In this document: positions 24,502 to 37,140 of the stretch, one piece after another
Layout of the letters: every line of letters starts with the position of its first letter
Position numbering within the stretch: the stretch's first letter is position 1
Origin: Icerya purchasi
Taxonomy: Eukaryota > Arthropoda > Insecta > Hemiptera > Monophlebidae
Assembly (NCBI GenBank): GCA_039619475.1
Contig: CM077116.1
Coordinates: forward strand, 99,803,164-99,867,163
Direction of reading: 5' to 3'
DNA: 64,000 nt
Notes under the pieces: model-generated
The model's database searches: none
The model's input: the letters and a program-made list of their open reading frames with translations, nothing else
Told to the model about the DNA's origin: nothing
Position numbers and translations under genes: made by a program

Positions 24502-27124
24502 CGTTAGTAAACCAGTTTAGCAACAAGTACGATGAATAGGCAGACAGGCGACAAGCTGACTTTAATTAAGAAGTGTTTGATTTTTCTTTTTATTTTCCGC
24601 GAAATTCTATTCCGGATATTCGCCCGTTTCGCTCGAATTCCGTTACTATATGAATTTTAGATGGGAACTAATGTGCGCTGCTCGTCATTCTTTAAAAATT
24701 CTCGTCCGGCGGTCCCGCCGATGCGTCCGGAATTGTGCGTTTTTATCGGTGGTTAGTTGAAACCGGTTTTCGTATAATAATTGTTCATGCGTTTATCGCA
24801 GCGAACGAAGAGCTTTTCGATAACAAAAAGTTGCCCGCGTTTGCGTACAATCAATTATTGCAATAGCGATGATGAGACGGCTCTAAATTAGCCTGAAACT
24901 AATCCGTTTGTATACCGGTTTAACACATGACGGCGTCCGTACAGTTATCGTCAAATAGTCGTCCGGTACCTGACGCGCTGAACGACGATCGCTGATCGTT
25001 TCTTTACTATCAACCGGTTCTTGATGGAGTAGGACGGATATTTTGATTTTTATTTCATCGTTCGTTTCTGATGCCGGGCGTGATTTCTACGCAGAAATTT
25101 CGACTGCACTTATTCTCATTTCGACGGCGTTCTGCTATTGGCATAGGTCAAAGCATTTTATAAAGGTGAAGATAATGTTCTCATACGTAGCAGCGGGAAC
25201 TGCTGCAGCGAAGTTGGTAATTTTGCCATACGAAAAGAACTGGTATTTTTCCCGTTACCGTCTAAAATTTCACCTTCCCGGACTATCTATGACGTGTGTA
25301 CTACGCCTATGCGATTGCAGTTGGGATGTGTGTAGCGCGAGGTCGCGGTAATGAGATTATTTTATTATTCACTTTTTACTTCTTCACCGCGTATAATAAA
25401 AGAGAAAGCCATTGATCCGCCCCTTGTCTGCTCTGTAATTATTTCGTCGTTGAGCAGCTCGACACAACCGAGTAAATCAATTTTTCTAACGATCGTGGAT
25501 TTCCGTACGTTTTGTCAGCGCGCTCATTTTCCCATATATCCGGAAAAACCGTTTGTCTCGTGAAAGTCGACCTCAGTTTTGTTTGATCTTTTTCTGTTCC
25601 CTTTGGAAAAGCGTTCTCTTCAACGTTAACTAAATGCCCCATTTCTCCGGAGGACAAGCGGCACTCCAGCACAGCTGCAGTGATGTAAAATAAAAGTTCG
25701 GATTTTTCCAGCCTACACGTACTGTAACAAAAAGTTCCTCATCAGAGTGACAAACAAACGACAGTTAATCCATGCGTGATACTTTTGTCCGTCGGCTTTT
25801 GCATTGCTCGATGAAAAAGAAAATCGTTATTAAATATATTCCGATAACAATTAATAAAAATGACGTATACATTAAAAGGAAAGTAAAACTTGGGAATGCA
25901 TGCAGTGGAAAATCTACATCAAGTATGTAGTTGAAAATACTGATATCGCTATAAAATGTTTTCTAATGTAGCGACCCAGCACTGTGTTAATGAATTTCAC
26001 AAGCAGCTGTTATTATATGTTTTCAATTTATTATTTGCCACAGCTAATAAGCGTATTAAGCAAGCATTTTTTTTTTTTTTAACATTTTAATGAACCCTAG
26101 AAATACAATAACCCCCCTTGTTTAAAATTGCTCGTTTAACCGAATTTTCTAGGATTCTAGCAGATGAGAATCAATTTCTAGACATCGATCTGGAAATTTA
26201 ATCAAAACCGTCAGATCCGCGTAATCGGTTATATACATAAGATGTATACACGAATTGTGCTCATTTAATAATATGGATCCTGTGGGGCCGAGAGCTTTGC
26301 TCGGATCTGTTCTGAGTTTACAAATTAGTCGGTGTATTAATGAGTTTTTCATGGAAACCCAACAATAACATGTACATTTTATGAAAACTTTTGTACGCAG
26401 TGCATTATTAAATCGGAGTTATGTTGAAGTATTCGTGCATTACGCAAAAAGTAAAAACAAACATTTTCGTAAGCCGGAAATATTATTAAAAATTATTATC
26501 CGTATAAACAATGATGACCTGTGATAATTGGCACATCGTTTAAATATAGTCCACCGCGAAATATCTTTCTGTTTTCTATTTGCTACTTACCGTGTAGAAT
26601 AAACGTATTACATTTTACCATGATAAGTAAACGTGTCATTTTTAGAAAAACTTTAAAAGTTTAATAATCACAAAATTGAAATTTGCAAAAAAGTTCAACA
26701 AGAAGTTAAAAATATTGGTCACATAGTATATAAACACAACGAATATCTAGTACAAACAATCGAGCATGTTGTGGAAGGAAAGAGACCAACACTTTAAACA
26801 GATACCAGACGACGTGCACAGGTAAAAAAGAATACGGGACATGAAGCAAGTGGCGCTGTTCACAGAATTCTAACGTGTGTTGAATAAACTGACTGTCCAT
26901 CAATCTTGACAGCAGATTGAGAAATTACGATGATGAATTTAAAATATTCTAAATATAATAAATACTTTTGCTGTATATATATATTTTTTTTCTAAATATC
27001 TTGTTCGGACTGTAATTTACAATCTATTAATGCGACATAATGATAAATTCGAAGAATATGAGAAAAATATACGTATATCCTTTAGCAGAATTAATGCACC
27101 GATAATTTTGAACGGTTAATGAGA
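24502..27124. other. Non-coding stretch, moderately GC-richer near 24.6-25.7 kb
   Basis: Several frames of 60-100 codons overlap on both strands at 25.0-25.7 kb without domains. No gene was called. Confidence 0.4.
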
Positions 27125-27330
27125 CACGCGATACGATAAACGATAAATACGACAAACGATTAATATGACAAACGATTAATATGACAAACGATTAATACGA
27201 TAAACGATTAATTCGGTAAACGATTAATTCGATAAACGAATAATTCGATAAACGAATAATTCGATAAACGAATAATTCGATAAATGAATAATTCGACAAA
27301 CGATTAATTCGACAAACGATTAATGTGACG
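27125..27330. repeat. Minisatellite with a 16-bp unit, about 12-13 copies
   Basis: The unit is close to GATAAACGATTAATTC. Copies vary at a few positions: ATAA or ACAA, ATTAAT or AATAAT, and TTC, ATG or TAC. Neighbouring copies share variants, which suggests local duplication. Confidence 0.9.
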
Positions 27331-28285
27331 AGCTATCGACATTCCACAGTACGTATATTCATTTTTATATTTTTCTCGCAGATAACTTTGTTTATTAATT
27401 TTTCTAAGAAAAATTTATTACAGTTAGCGGCTCCTGCAAAATAGCTTTTAATGCAAATGATATTAGCCTTTGCTTTCTATCTGCGATGTGTTTTAAAATG
27501 TTCAGTTTTAGCGATTATTCGTAATTTATTCGTAATTATTTCGAAATTCAATTTTTAATTAACGATGATTCCATATAGAATATTTAATCGCTTTTACACT
27601 CACGTCATGATAAAGTTGGCTGTAGGGTTTTGCTGAGAAATTACGAAGTTTTTTAAAAACCAAAATAAAAAGATATCATCGCAACTTTTCGACCATCCGC
27701 ATGCCGTTAAATAATAATCTGGAGTATTTGGAAACGTGACTTTGAAACTGCTTAGTCATATATCGCTAACTTTAATTTTTAAGTAATAGGCATTTTCAAA
27801 TAAAAAAAAAAAAGAAAAATAAATAAAACAATGGAACTTCCGAGACAAACAATTTCTTAATGTAATAATGATAAAAATGAAAAATTATTGCCAATTCAAC
27901 GATGCTTTAGTATATGCACGCATTTTTTTGTGTTCTCGTATTTATTTAAATACAATTCTTTATTCAGCGAAAAACAAATCAATTTGATGGTAAGAAAAAT
28001 CGATAAGTGTTCCGATTTCGATGATTATCGGACACCGCTTTTATTGTTAAACTTATTTCAACTTTTATTCGCATTCGTAGGACTGATCGGACCTACTGAC
28101 AAATTCAAATTATATATTTGTTGTTACTGTGTGGAAAGATTTTTATCAACTAAACTACGAAATACTTCATAAAATACATCTGCTGAAGGATATGTATGAT
28201 TTTGTTGCAAATTTTAAATAGTAGTAAACGAAATAATTACATTCGTTTCCAACATATTTCTTCGTTGTTTTCGGCAGTTTTTCTT
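27331..28285. other. Anonymous AT-rich stretch
   Basis: No gene or element was recognised. The 94-codon frame at 27888-28172 has no recognisable domain. Confidence 0.45.
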
Positions 28286-28351
28286 TTATTATTTTTATTA
28301 TTATTATTATTATTATTATATTATTATTGTTATTGTTATTATTATTATTAT
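28286..28351. repeat. (TTA)n microsatellite with interruptions
   Basis: TTA/ATT triplets with TTG variants towards the right end. Confidence 0.9.
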
Positions 28352-29439
28352 GTTTGATTTCCCGCAAGTATTCCTTAACGCTGAAAACAGTTTTGTCAGT
28401 AACTACATTCCGAGAGGAAAGTGGAAGCTCTAGAAGACCAAAGCGACCTGCTCATTATTGTTACCATTCATTGTTCCGACGGGAAATCCTCTACTCGCGT
28501 CCGATCCATTTGTGATCACGATCAACGGTGTAGGAATCTCCCACATTACTGTTATCACATCTTCCTGCGTCTGTTTATATTGTTTAAGAATAGCGCAGCA
28601 TTCCTTCTCCGACACATCGCGCGCTTTTACTTTCGTTGCATCTTTATTCGATTATTTCCTGACAGATAGCTGGGAACAGTTTTGTTGTTGTTTTTTTTTT
28701 CGGGTTGTTTTTCTTTTGTATCATTGCAAATCGGTAATTTGAATGCAGCGTACAAATGAATATCAGCAAACGGAAGTGTAGGATGTAATAATTCGACCGA
28801 CAGCAATAATGGAGAAAATTCCTTTAATTAGTCAACAAAAATACTTTGTTTCCGAGTTAATTACTTACGTAATAGCTGTGCACCGTTAACTCGGTGTGAC
28901 CGGAGTACCTACATGTGCTCTCGCATCTCCCTTTATTAACACGGTGGTCCATCAATAAATTTCTCGCAAATTGGCGCTTTCCTGTGCGACTTGCATGCAC
29001 TTTTATGTTCGAGAAAGAGCTAATACGCGTTTTGGTGTTTATTAAAAAACGACGATGACGTTTAAATCTTCACGAAATCGAACATTTTCCATGAATTAAA
29101 TGTTCGCCAAAAACCCCTCGATGATCGCCTGTTTTATTAAATATTCGTATTACAACGAGTTAATTCGCGGAAGATGTATTTGTTTGAAAAAAATCGCGAA
29201 CTGTTAAATGAATAAACGTTTAATCCGAGGACTGATATGAAAAGTCTACCAACGAACAACCCACACGGGTAGTACAGCAGATCTGTTATAAATTATGTTA
29301 GGCTTTATGACTGTAAATTTGATGTCGCCATTTAAAACGAATTTGAAACCAGCTTCTCTTTTTGATAGGAGAGGATACAAACATAATTTTGACTGAGCAA
29401 CATCGAACAGCTGGATAAAACAGGATAAAAGCTACATTA
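28352..29439. other. Non-coding stretch
   Basis: Overlapping short frames on both strands at 28.4-28.7 kb and no recognisable product. Confidence 0.4.
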
Positions 29440-30135
29440 TTATTTTATTAAGTGTAGAGAACTAATGGAAATTTATAGAATAAGAATAAGAGAGAGAATA
29501 TGGAGAATGGTATATGTGGAGCAGGAAGACTGAGTTTTAAGAGTTGAGAATGGAATAAGTCACAATCGATAAATATATGCGATCTGCGTCACAAAGTTAA
29601 TAGAAATTATGCAGCGGACAACGGAAACTGTACGAGAAACAAAGATAAGATATCAAAAATATCGAATCGAGGCAAGCGAGGGAAGTTGTAAAATTAAGTT
29701 CGAGAAGCTTAAGAAGGCAGTGAAAGGGAAAAAAAGCGAAGTGTAAATAGAATGCTATAGTTTAAGGTGACACCGAATTTAGTTGGGAAAAGACATTGTT
29801 TGATAGAATCTTGCCGGCGATGCATGCGTCCCTATTCTGCAGATCTAGTAAGAAGGCCTTCATTTCTCTCAATGCCGGCGTGTCCAGGAATCTGAAGAAA
29901 GTCAGTCTCAGTAGCTGTTGAAATGGGTCATGGGGAAGAGAAGTGTGGTCACAAAAGATGATGACACTAGAAGAAAACGATACGGAAGGAGTAGATAACG
30001 CCGGGAGAATAATTTGTGAATTTGGGGCCACGAGGAATTTATCGGAAACTATAGAGGAGGAAACAGAAGCGATAGTTTGGAGGATGGCAACAGATTCGGC
30101 CGTAAAGATAGAATAAAAGGAAGGAAACTTAAAGG
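29440..30135 (-). mobile_element. LINE family A fossil with RNase H remnant (reverse strand)
   Basis: The reverse strand reads SIFTAESVAILQTIASVSSS, matching SIFSAESISIFRAIQFISST in the copy at 37.1-38.1 kb. Both contain the Ala-Glu-Ser of the RNase H second catalytic acid. About 60 codons on, a shifted frame gives QIPGHAGIERNEGLLTRSAE, the conserved W/IPGHxGIxGNExADxLA box, here with the last acidic residue lost. Further 3' the C-terminus is barely readable. Order and spacing fit RNase H of an I/R1/Loa-type LINE. Multiple frameshifts and stops make it a pseudogene. Ends are approximate. Confidence 0.65.
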
Positions 30136-30540
30136 ATTGAAAATGAATAATCTAAAGGGGCGAGAACGAAGCCCCAACTTCGTTGAAACCCTCAGATCCG
30201 GTCGGTAGAGATTATACAGAGCGGTTGGGAACTAAGAGTAGCGTTACTAGCTAATACTTGTGAAACACGCCCAGATAGTATGAGCTAGTAAACATGGTTT
30301 TCAGTGTTGAAAACGATCCGGTGTTGTAGTTGATGTGATTTGCTACTCTCTCTCGCTCGTACGTAGAGATTTTACTTTTGCCTTAATAGACCAATTGTGA
30401 TCGAAAAAGAAATTGCAATAATAACGGCGGCTACCCTAATTAATCGCGCTGACTAGCAAAATAATACATCCAACAAGTTCTGTTCGATTACTCGTAATTT
30501 GCCCGACGACCGAAATACTAAAGAGAGATCTAACAAAATA

Positions 30541-30573
<33 letters not shown>

Positions 30574-33244
30574 CGGAACCATCAGGCTCGTGTGAAATAT
30601 GAAATATACAATTATAACGGACCTAAATAATTACCCCGAAAGAATAATTGTGGGAATTTTCGAAATGAACGGAATATGACTTGGAAAATTTTATTATAAA
30701 GTATCGGCCGATTCAAAACCGGCGATACTTTTTTTTAATACCGTACCGATAAAGTTACCTACAGAAAAAGACACCTTTAGTATCCATATTTAAAGGTTAT
30801 TCCGCCAGAGAAAATTTACGCACACACTAGTACATTTAGCCGGCTTGAGGTACGAAAGTTTGCTCGGTGCCGAACAATTATCTTAAGACAAATAGAAAAA
30901 AAAAACACTATTCTGTATAGCCCGTGATATTTTCGGTCACGAATTTTCACAACAACCTACTGATAGCGTCCCAGCGATCGATCACCTGATATCACCGTAA
31001 ACGACGATTTTAAATTTCTTCTCTCCAATTATTCCAAAGATCGGAATTTAATGATTTCCAAACTTACTGGTAAATAGTCGATTGCTTCCGTTTGCAAAAA
31101 CAATTAATCGTACGGTCATATAAATACATGAGTGCGCGAAAGTTTCAGTCTGTCAGAATTTAATTTTGTCCCCTCAAACTCTTTTTAAAGACGTAGTATT
31201 GAATGCAGCTAGAAAAAAAAAAAAAAATTCCATCGTCATTAACGAAAAACTTTGATTTGAAAATTCCACTCTGCATTCCAGCTCGTAATGTACGCAACGG
31301 CACCTGTCACTGCGTAACTCCAAAAGCGTGTAGAATGTCAAAAACTTAAAAATCGCCAAACTAACTTTTTTGTAGTCAATTGCAAACAACAAATAATGAA
31401 ATTCCTGCCACACTATTAACTTTTAGGAAGAACCCACAAGTTTTTTTTTTTTGGCAGAAACACTCATTCCGCCATAACCCGACGTTTGAGACCCAATCGA
31501 TATCTTCAGCGAAAGCATACGCAGGTTCTGAGAGGAATTTTCGAGCGCTCTGAAATTCTTTTAATGGCGTCCGAAAAAACAGAGAAAAAAAAAGTTATGA
31601 CAAATTCCCGCTTAACAATGACAGTTACGTGATATATTCAATCGTTAGATCTGCTTAGAAGGATACTCTGTAAATTTTTTCAAAAAATTCGCCGAAAGAT
31701 GGCGAAAGTCCAACCACTGTTAGGAGAAATGTGAAAAGAAGTTGGCCGCGGAGACCGATGATCTGGTTTTGTGAGAATTGCTAAATAGCCAGGTAACTCC
31801 ATAAATCCAGACGTTGCCAGCGATCAATTGTATGTGCGGCCTACGAAAATTAATCAAGTTGATGGGACGTTATAGAAAACGGGGCATAGAGCTCTTCGAA
31901 CCTTAAATTATCCTGTCGGGAAAAAATACCTATGAAAAAGTTAAATCTATCTCTAGAATATAAGGGGGATGATTGTCTCGCTAAAATAGCCCTTGAACAT
32001 TGTCGATAAAAGCATCCTGTCACGTGCTTTAGCGTTATTTTGGTTCCGACATTTCAGTATTTACCTACGTACGTATATTCTTATTCATACGTTATAATGA
32101 TTATGTACTCTGAGGGCAATATGAAAATTTTGCGTTAGATATGTAGTTATAAATTTGCAACAAAAACCGTAAATTAAAAAATGAAGTAGTCAATTAGAGA
32201 CTCTTTTGTAAGAATTATAGAAGACTGCGTGTCATTTATAGGATTGTGCTCGTAGTGGAGCCCGATAGATACAATTTTCTATTATTTACGTTTTATATTG
32301 TATACACGTGTATATCTATATCTATCTATATAACATATATTTGCCCGGGAAAATGCTCATTCCCGGATGACGCAATATTCTATAATTTTTAAAGAATAAT
32401 CGGTTTGACTATATTTCGATTTTCATCATAATAAACTCAGAATTCGCTGGGACTGTTTGGTTTTATATTGCCATTTTTGCACTACAACTCCACACTATAA
32501 TCTCCAGCGTGCATTCTTTAACGATTTCTAACCTATACGAAATCGTTGTATTTGGGGGCCGCAGCGATGCTATCTGTTACTTTGGTTTCATTTGTTATTT
32601 CCGTTCGATTCTTTTACGCAATAATCTCCGCCGATTGAGGTATAGGCTTCGCATTACTTTCGAAGAATCCGGCCTTCTTTTAGCTTTTACTTTTTAAATT
32701 AAATATGACGCGTTACTTTCGTTGCACAATTTCGCGACATATTACCGGCGTAAGAATGACTTTTAGCAAGACTTTGACGAGATCTGCAAATGGACGGAGT
32801 TCAACAAGAATTGCCGGAATTAGAGTCGTCACGAGCACTAGGGGCATTTTTCTCTCTTTTTTTTTAAAAATAATTATTCATTTCATCTTCCCGCTTAACC
32901 TAATCTAATCCGTGTAGTTCTTCTGTTTCCTTCGATGGTTCGTTGTACTGTTGTTTCTTTCCATTACATTCACCTGCGTTCTTAAGCCATATTCTATTCT
33001 TGTTTTCGTTTTTCATTGGCTTTCTCTTTACATTGTTTTCTCCACTGCTTAAATGATCGGCGCTACTTTAAGTGTACATCTCTTTCTACAGAACATTCTG
33101 TTCCGTATTTTCATTTACTCAGACTCGATCTTCATTCATTACCGCTATATTGACGATTTCTTTATTAACAACAGCTGATTAGATTATTGTACACAGTCAA
33201 CTCCCTCTTATAGTTTTTGAGTAAAGGTGTTGCGTGACGAGCCA
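30136..33244. other. Non-coding stretch
   Basis: Contains an (AT)n run at 30544-30572. No coding or RNA gene was recognised; frames near 31.2 and 32.5-32.9 kb lack domains. Confidence 0.45.
30544..30572. repeat. (AT)n microsatellite
   Basis: About 14 uninterrupted AT units. Confidence 0.95.
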
Positions 33245-33370
33245 AAAAAATATATAATATTTAAAAAATATGTAATATTTAAAAAATATATAATATTTAA
33301 AAAATATGTAATATTTAAAAAATATATAATATTTAAAAAATATGTAATATTTAAAAAATATATAATATTT
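33245..33370. repeat. 18-bp minisatellite with an alternating 36-bp higher-order unit
   Basis: Seven head-to-tail copies of AAAAAATATRTAATATTT. The R position alternates strictly A, G, A, G, A, G, A, so the true period is 36 bp. The reverse-strand frame over it is a Phe-Leu-Asn-Ile repeat without meaning. Confidence 0.97.
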
Positions 33371-36300
33371 AAAAAATAAAAAATAAAAAGAATACTGTGC
33401 AAATTATTTTTTATCGTTCTTTTGCGGGGAGTTTTGCGAATAGACTTATATAAAATATGCGCGATGTCAAAAGGTATATATACCTAGGGGAAAAATAAGA
33501 AGATTGAAAATTAGTAGCATTTTTTTTCCCCTTCCTTCGGTAATGCTCGACCTGCGAATCTGAAATTCAAGGTACCGAAATTTAAAAAGCAACCTACCGT
33601 TTAAAACAGATCTAAAATTCGGAACAGTCTAAAAGAAAGCAGCTCTTCAGTCTGCTTTCTGATGCTAGAGCCCTAGCTTTTGACAGTTTCTAGGTCTTTT
33701 ACAACAGCTTTTCAGCCAGTCCGAATATTGCGATGAAAAAACTTTCGGCGTCTTTCTTCGTAGGTGGGGGGGACTTTTCTTAAAAACTACATTAAACCGA
33801 ACTCTCGTTAATGGCAGCAGAGAAAGTTGCTCGTGCCCTGCACAGTCGAACGGAATATAATTAGAGCCGACTCGATTTTCAGATATCAAATTGATCGGCA
33901 AATGATGCGGCGGCCGCGAAATGCCGTTAAAACGATGCTGATCCAGATCGTGATTTGGTTTTTTAACGGGAAGTGTCTGAAGCTAAATCGATGATTTCGC
34001 CGGCACAATTACCGGCTAATTCTGAAATCGTTTTTCTTATATCCGTTTCTGAGCTAATGATCCTTTTCTGAGATCTGCACCTTTCTAGTGATGGCGCGCC
34101 GCCGTCCTCCGCGCGTGCATTATAAGAATTCTTCTTCTTCGAGCGAATTAGTAGCAAAGACGCGTTTCATCTGTGAAGATAGGGCGCTCTGTACGTGTCG
34201 CAACAACTGCGTTCTCGGAAATAGCCCTAACACATTGTTATCTTGAAAATCGAGAGAAAATCCACGGCAATCGGACGAGTGTTTTGCGCCGCCGGGATGG
34301 GTGCTGCTGCGAACTCGACTTGCACCGGCGGGAGCTGCCGGATTAAACGATCGCCGATAATTATCGTATAATAATCGTGGCCATTATAATAAATCGGTCG
34401 CGATGATTTTACAACAATAAGGCGAGTTCGGTCTGTCGGCTGAGGATAGAGACGACGCTGTTCATAAATAAACACGGCAAAAGGTACGTGCCTCCGACCG
34501 CCGTTCATTATTTCCACGAAATTCGACAATTCTCGCGGTCTCCGCTGCAGGCAGCGCTAGCCATCACGTCTCGCTGCAGCGTTGCATGTGTTTTTATAAT
34601 GAATTGTTTCGCGTCCCATTATACTTCCAGCACGAACTTTTTCATTTTCAATAATAATTCATCTGCCGATGTTTTTTTCTGTCTACTTTTCCGAATTGGT
34701 CGGGTCGTGATTGATTTTGGCAGGTTTTCTCTTGTCCGAGTTGCCGGCAACTTTCTAGCTCGCCGATATGTGCATGTTCGCTCACGTATAGAGACACACT
34801 GTGTGTATAGGTGTTTTTTCAGCGTTCTGCTGGCGTTAAGGAAAACGGTACTTTAATTGGGCGCCTTGTTTTAATTTAAATATGTTCCTGCTGAGTAAAG
34901 TATATTAAAGCACGCACACGTTCTTATGATTGTCGGTAATCTCGCAGATGACACTAATGCCGAAGTTAGTTATTATTGCAGCCGGCAAGGTAACAAGAGT
35001 AGCACGCGACAAGCGATGGTTGCCCTTGGATTGAAGACAGACTCTGGTGGCACACGAACGCCCGATGATATTAGAAACTTCGGAAGGATGAATTAAGGAA
35101 TAGCTTTCGGGCTCTGAAATGGACGATTCGTTAAAAACCCCGAACAATCGCAGTTTCTAAACAGATTTAAAGTTTTTTTTTTTTTTTTTTTTAATTTCAA
35201 AATTTGAAAAAAACAAAAACATTTTTAAATGTTCTACCAGCGCTGGTAAAAGACACACACACACACACAAGTGTGGTGTAGTCACTTTTATTTTTCGCAG
35301 TTTGCAGCTAATTCTGTCTATTCGGACCGTTAATATATTTTTTATCGGGTTTTTTTTTTTTTTTCTATTCATTCGGTAGCTTAAGCAGAAAATTGTTCAA
35401 GGCGTCATAAATTGTATCTGCGAGGCTTAGTACATTTCTAGCACACATTAATTGTATAACCCTATTAAATATTAACGCTTTATTTGTATATACATTTTTC
35501 ATGGCACGGACTGCACAAAAATGTTACGTGGGCCGCATGCCATCCGCAGCAGGTTGCACAGTTACGAAGGTTTTTTTAATTATTTCGTTTTAGCATTTGT
35601 TGCAGCCTCCTCCTTGATCTATGACTTTTGTCTCTGTGTTTGATATCGCTTTTTTGAATGTAGGCGTCAAAATCGTAAATCCGTAGAGTGGCGGTGGGTG
35701 CCCAATTTTTACAGACCGCGAGGAAGATTGGCGCATTATTAAAAATGGAAAGTTCATAAAAATGTCAGAAATTAGATTTCCGATGGCTAGCATTTTCTTC
35801 CGTTTTACAGTGTGATCTCTGGCTGATTCTGTAAAACGCGTGTAATGAAATAAAATTTAGATATGCTGGCGGCTTTGTAATCGACGGAACTCTCTTTTTT
35901 TCGACAACAGCGGTGACAAAAATCATCCGTATCCCAATAATCTATGGATATTCATTTTGGGGTGTATGTCGATCTAGTTTCTGAAATTTTTAAAATTGCC
36001 TAGAATTGTCCGGAATTTTTTTTGAGTTTTTTTGCAACTTTCTCAAATCGACTTTACCCTTTGGAATTTTAGCCACTTTTTTCTAATCGACTTCACCCTT
36101 GCAAATTTTTGTCAAATTAACCCTCTCGTATCTATATCGAGAGTCTAGCGTGTTTCGAGAATAGCACTAGGGTGCGCCATGTTTCACATAGCGAATGATT
36201 TTTAATCGCTGTTTGCCGTTGTTAAATAGACTACGTTATCGTTTTAGTTTTCCGCTATTTGGCAAAGTGATTATTTAATAACTAAAGAATGTTAATGGAA

Positions 36301-36389
36301 AAAAATGTTTTTTTTTCTTCGGTTTGTCAACGAGGAGATTACCCAAAGAAATGGGAAAATAAAGTTTTATTCATAAAAATTTAAGGATA
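33371..36389. other. Non-coding stretch, GC-richer at 33.9-34.8 kb
   Basis: Chance frames of 64-122 codons on both strands in the GC-richer part; none carries a recognisable domain. It holds poly-T tracts near 35.17 and 35.35 kb and a short (AC)n near 35.25 kb. Confidence 0.4.
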
Positions 36390-36720
36390 GAGAAAAAAAG
36401 CGGTCTAAAGGCAGAAATAACAGAAGTAGAAGGGAATGAGAGAATGTAAGAAGCGCCGATGGGAGGAGTAGGGATACGGAGTTTTAGAAGTGAAGAGGAG
36501 AAGGATGGCTGTTCGGCAGAAAAATATATGGACATTCAAATGAAAACATGATATCGTGGTTAGCGCATAAGAAGTAATTAGAAGGGGGTGAAAAAAACAA
36601 AATGCAGTCGACGCGGATGAAAGCCGAGAAAATAGATGTAGGTAGGAGACTAAGAAAAAAGCGAAGGCGACAAATAGTCCCGAGAATGAAAAGTTACACG
36701 ATGCTTAATAGTGTATGCAT
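36390..36720 (-). mobile_element. LINE family A, C-terminal fossil (reverse strand)
   Basis: The reverse-strand reading CANHDIMFSFECP sits where the 37.1-38.1 kb copy has CICDSNHILFECF. RIPTPPIGASYILSFPSTSV follows in a shifted frame where that copy has GLPTPFNATYILSFPLPSV. Upstream, LRFFLSLLPTSIFSAF aligns with LRINHSLLPSSRFRFS. The DNA is also visibly similar to 1.66-1.97 kb, sharing the GCGCCGAT, GGAGTAGGGATA and GCGAAGGYGACAAATAGT stretches. It is a short, frameshifted, 5'-truncated copy. Confidence 0.65.
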
Positions 36721-36839
36721 TTACAACTCTACCAGTTTGCGAAGAATTGTACGTTTAAAAGACATAACTAAACGGGGTACACTTTAAGCATAAGTAGGAA
36801 TGTTAGCCGATTTAAAGGGGAACCTGAAACGGCAAACCT

Positions 36840-37115
36840 ACTGTGGGCTAAAGTAACACAATCATTTATATGCTGTTGAACTCGCGAGAGGAAAAAAAGC
36901 CTTTCGCCGACGGCCAGCCAATGAAAGAACGCGAGCACTGCTATCAATTTTCGGAAAAATTCTCACCAAATAATTATACGGTGGTAAGCTATCTGGATTA
37001 TAGAAGAATTAATGAAGCTAGCCGCCTATGAGCGAGATAAATGGTGGCCTATTATAACTTTCATTAGATAAGGCGACGACAGCATAACGACTTAGAAGAA
37101 GAAGAGGAAGAAATA
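36840..37115 (+). mobile_element. Probable 3' end of an RTE-like LINE
   Basis: The forward reading LAAYERDKWWPIITFIR, then a stop and GDDSITT, recalls the RTE-like C-terminal pattern of LA-x-DRxKWR followed by a GDD-rich end. It closes in a GAAGAAGAAGAGGAAGAA tail, as other RTE-like copies here do. Only the last few dozen codons can be seen, and the 5' limit is a guess. It abuts the next LINE copy. Confidence 0.4.
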
Positions 37116-37140
37116 GAGCATCGTTGCTAAATTTGCAAGA

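Noticed and set aside
26149..26352. Reverse frame containing YADLTVLI, recalling the RT YADD box
   Set aside because: Flanking residues do not match RT motifs at the right spacing, so the eight-residue likeness is probably chance.
28167..28367. Asn/Ile-repeat reverse frame
   Set aside because: It is the translation of the TTA microsatellite.
34227..34529. 100-codon reverse frame with Arg/Pro/Ala-rich sequence
   Set aside because: Looks somewhat protein-like, but no domain, no splice sites, and open frames also exist on the opposite strand.
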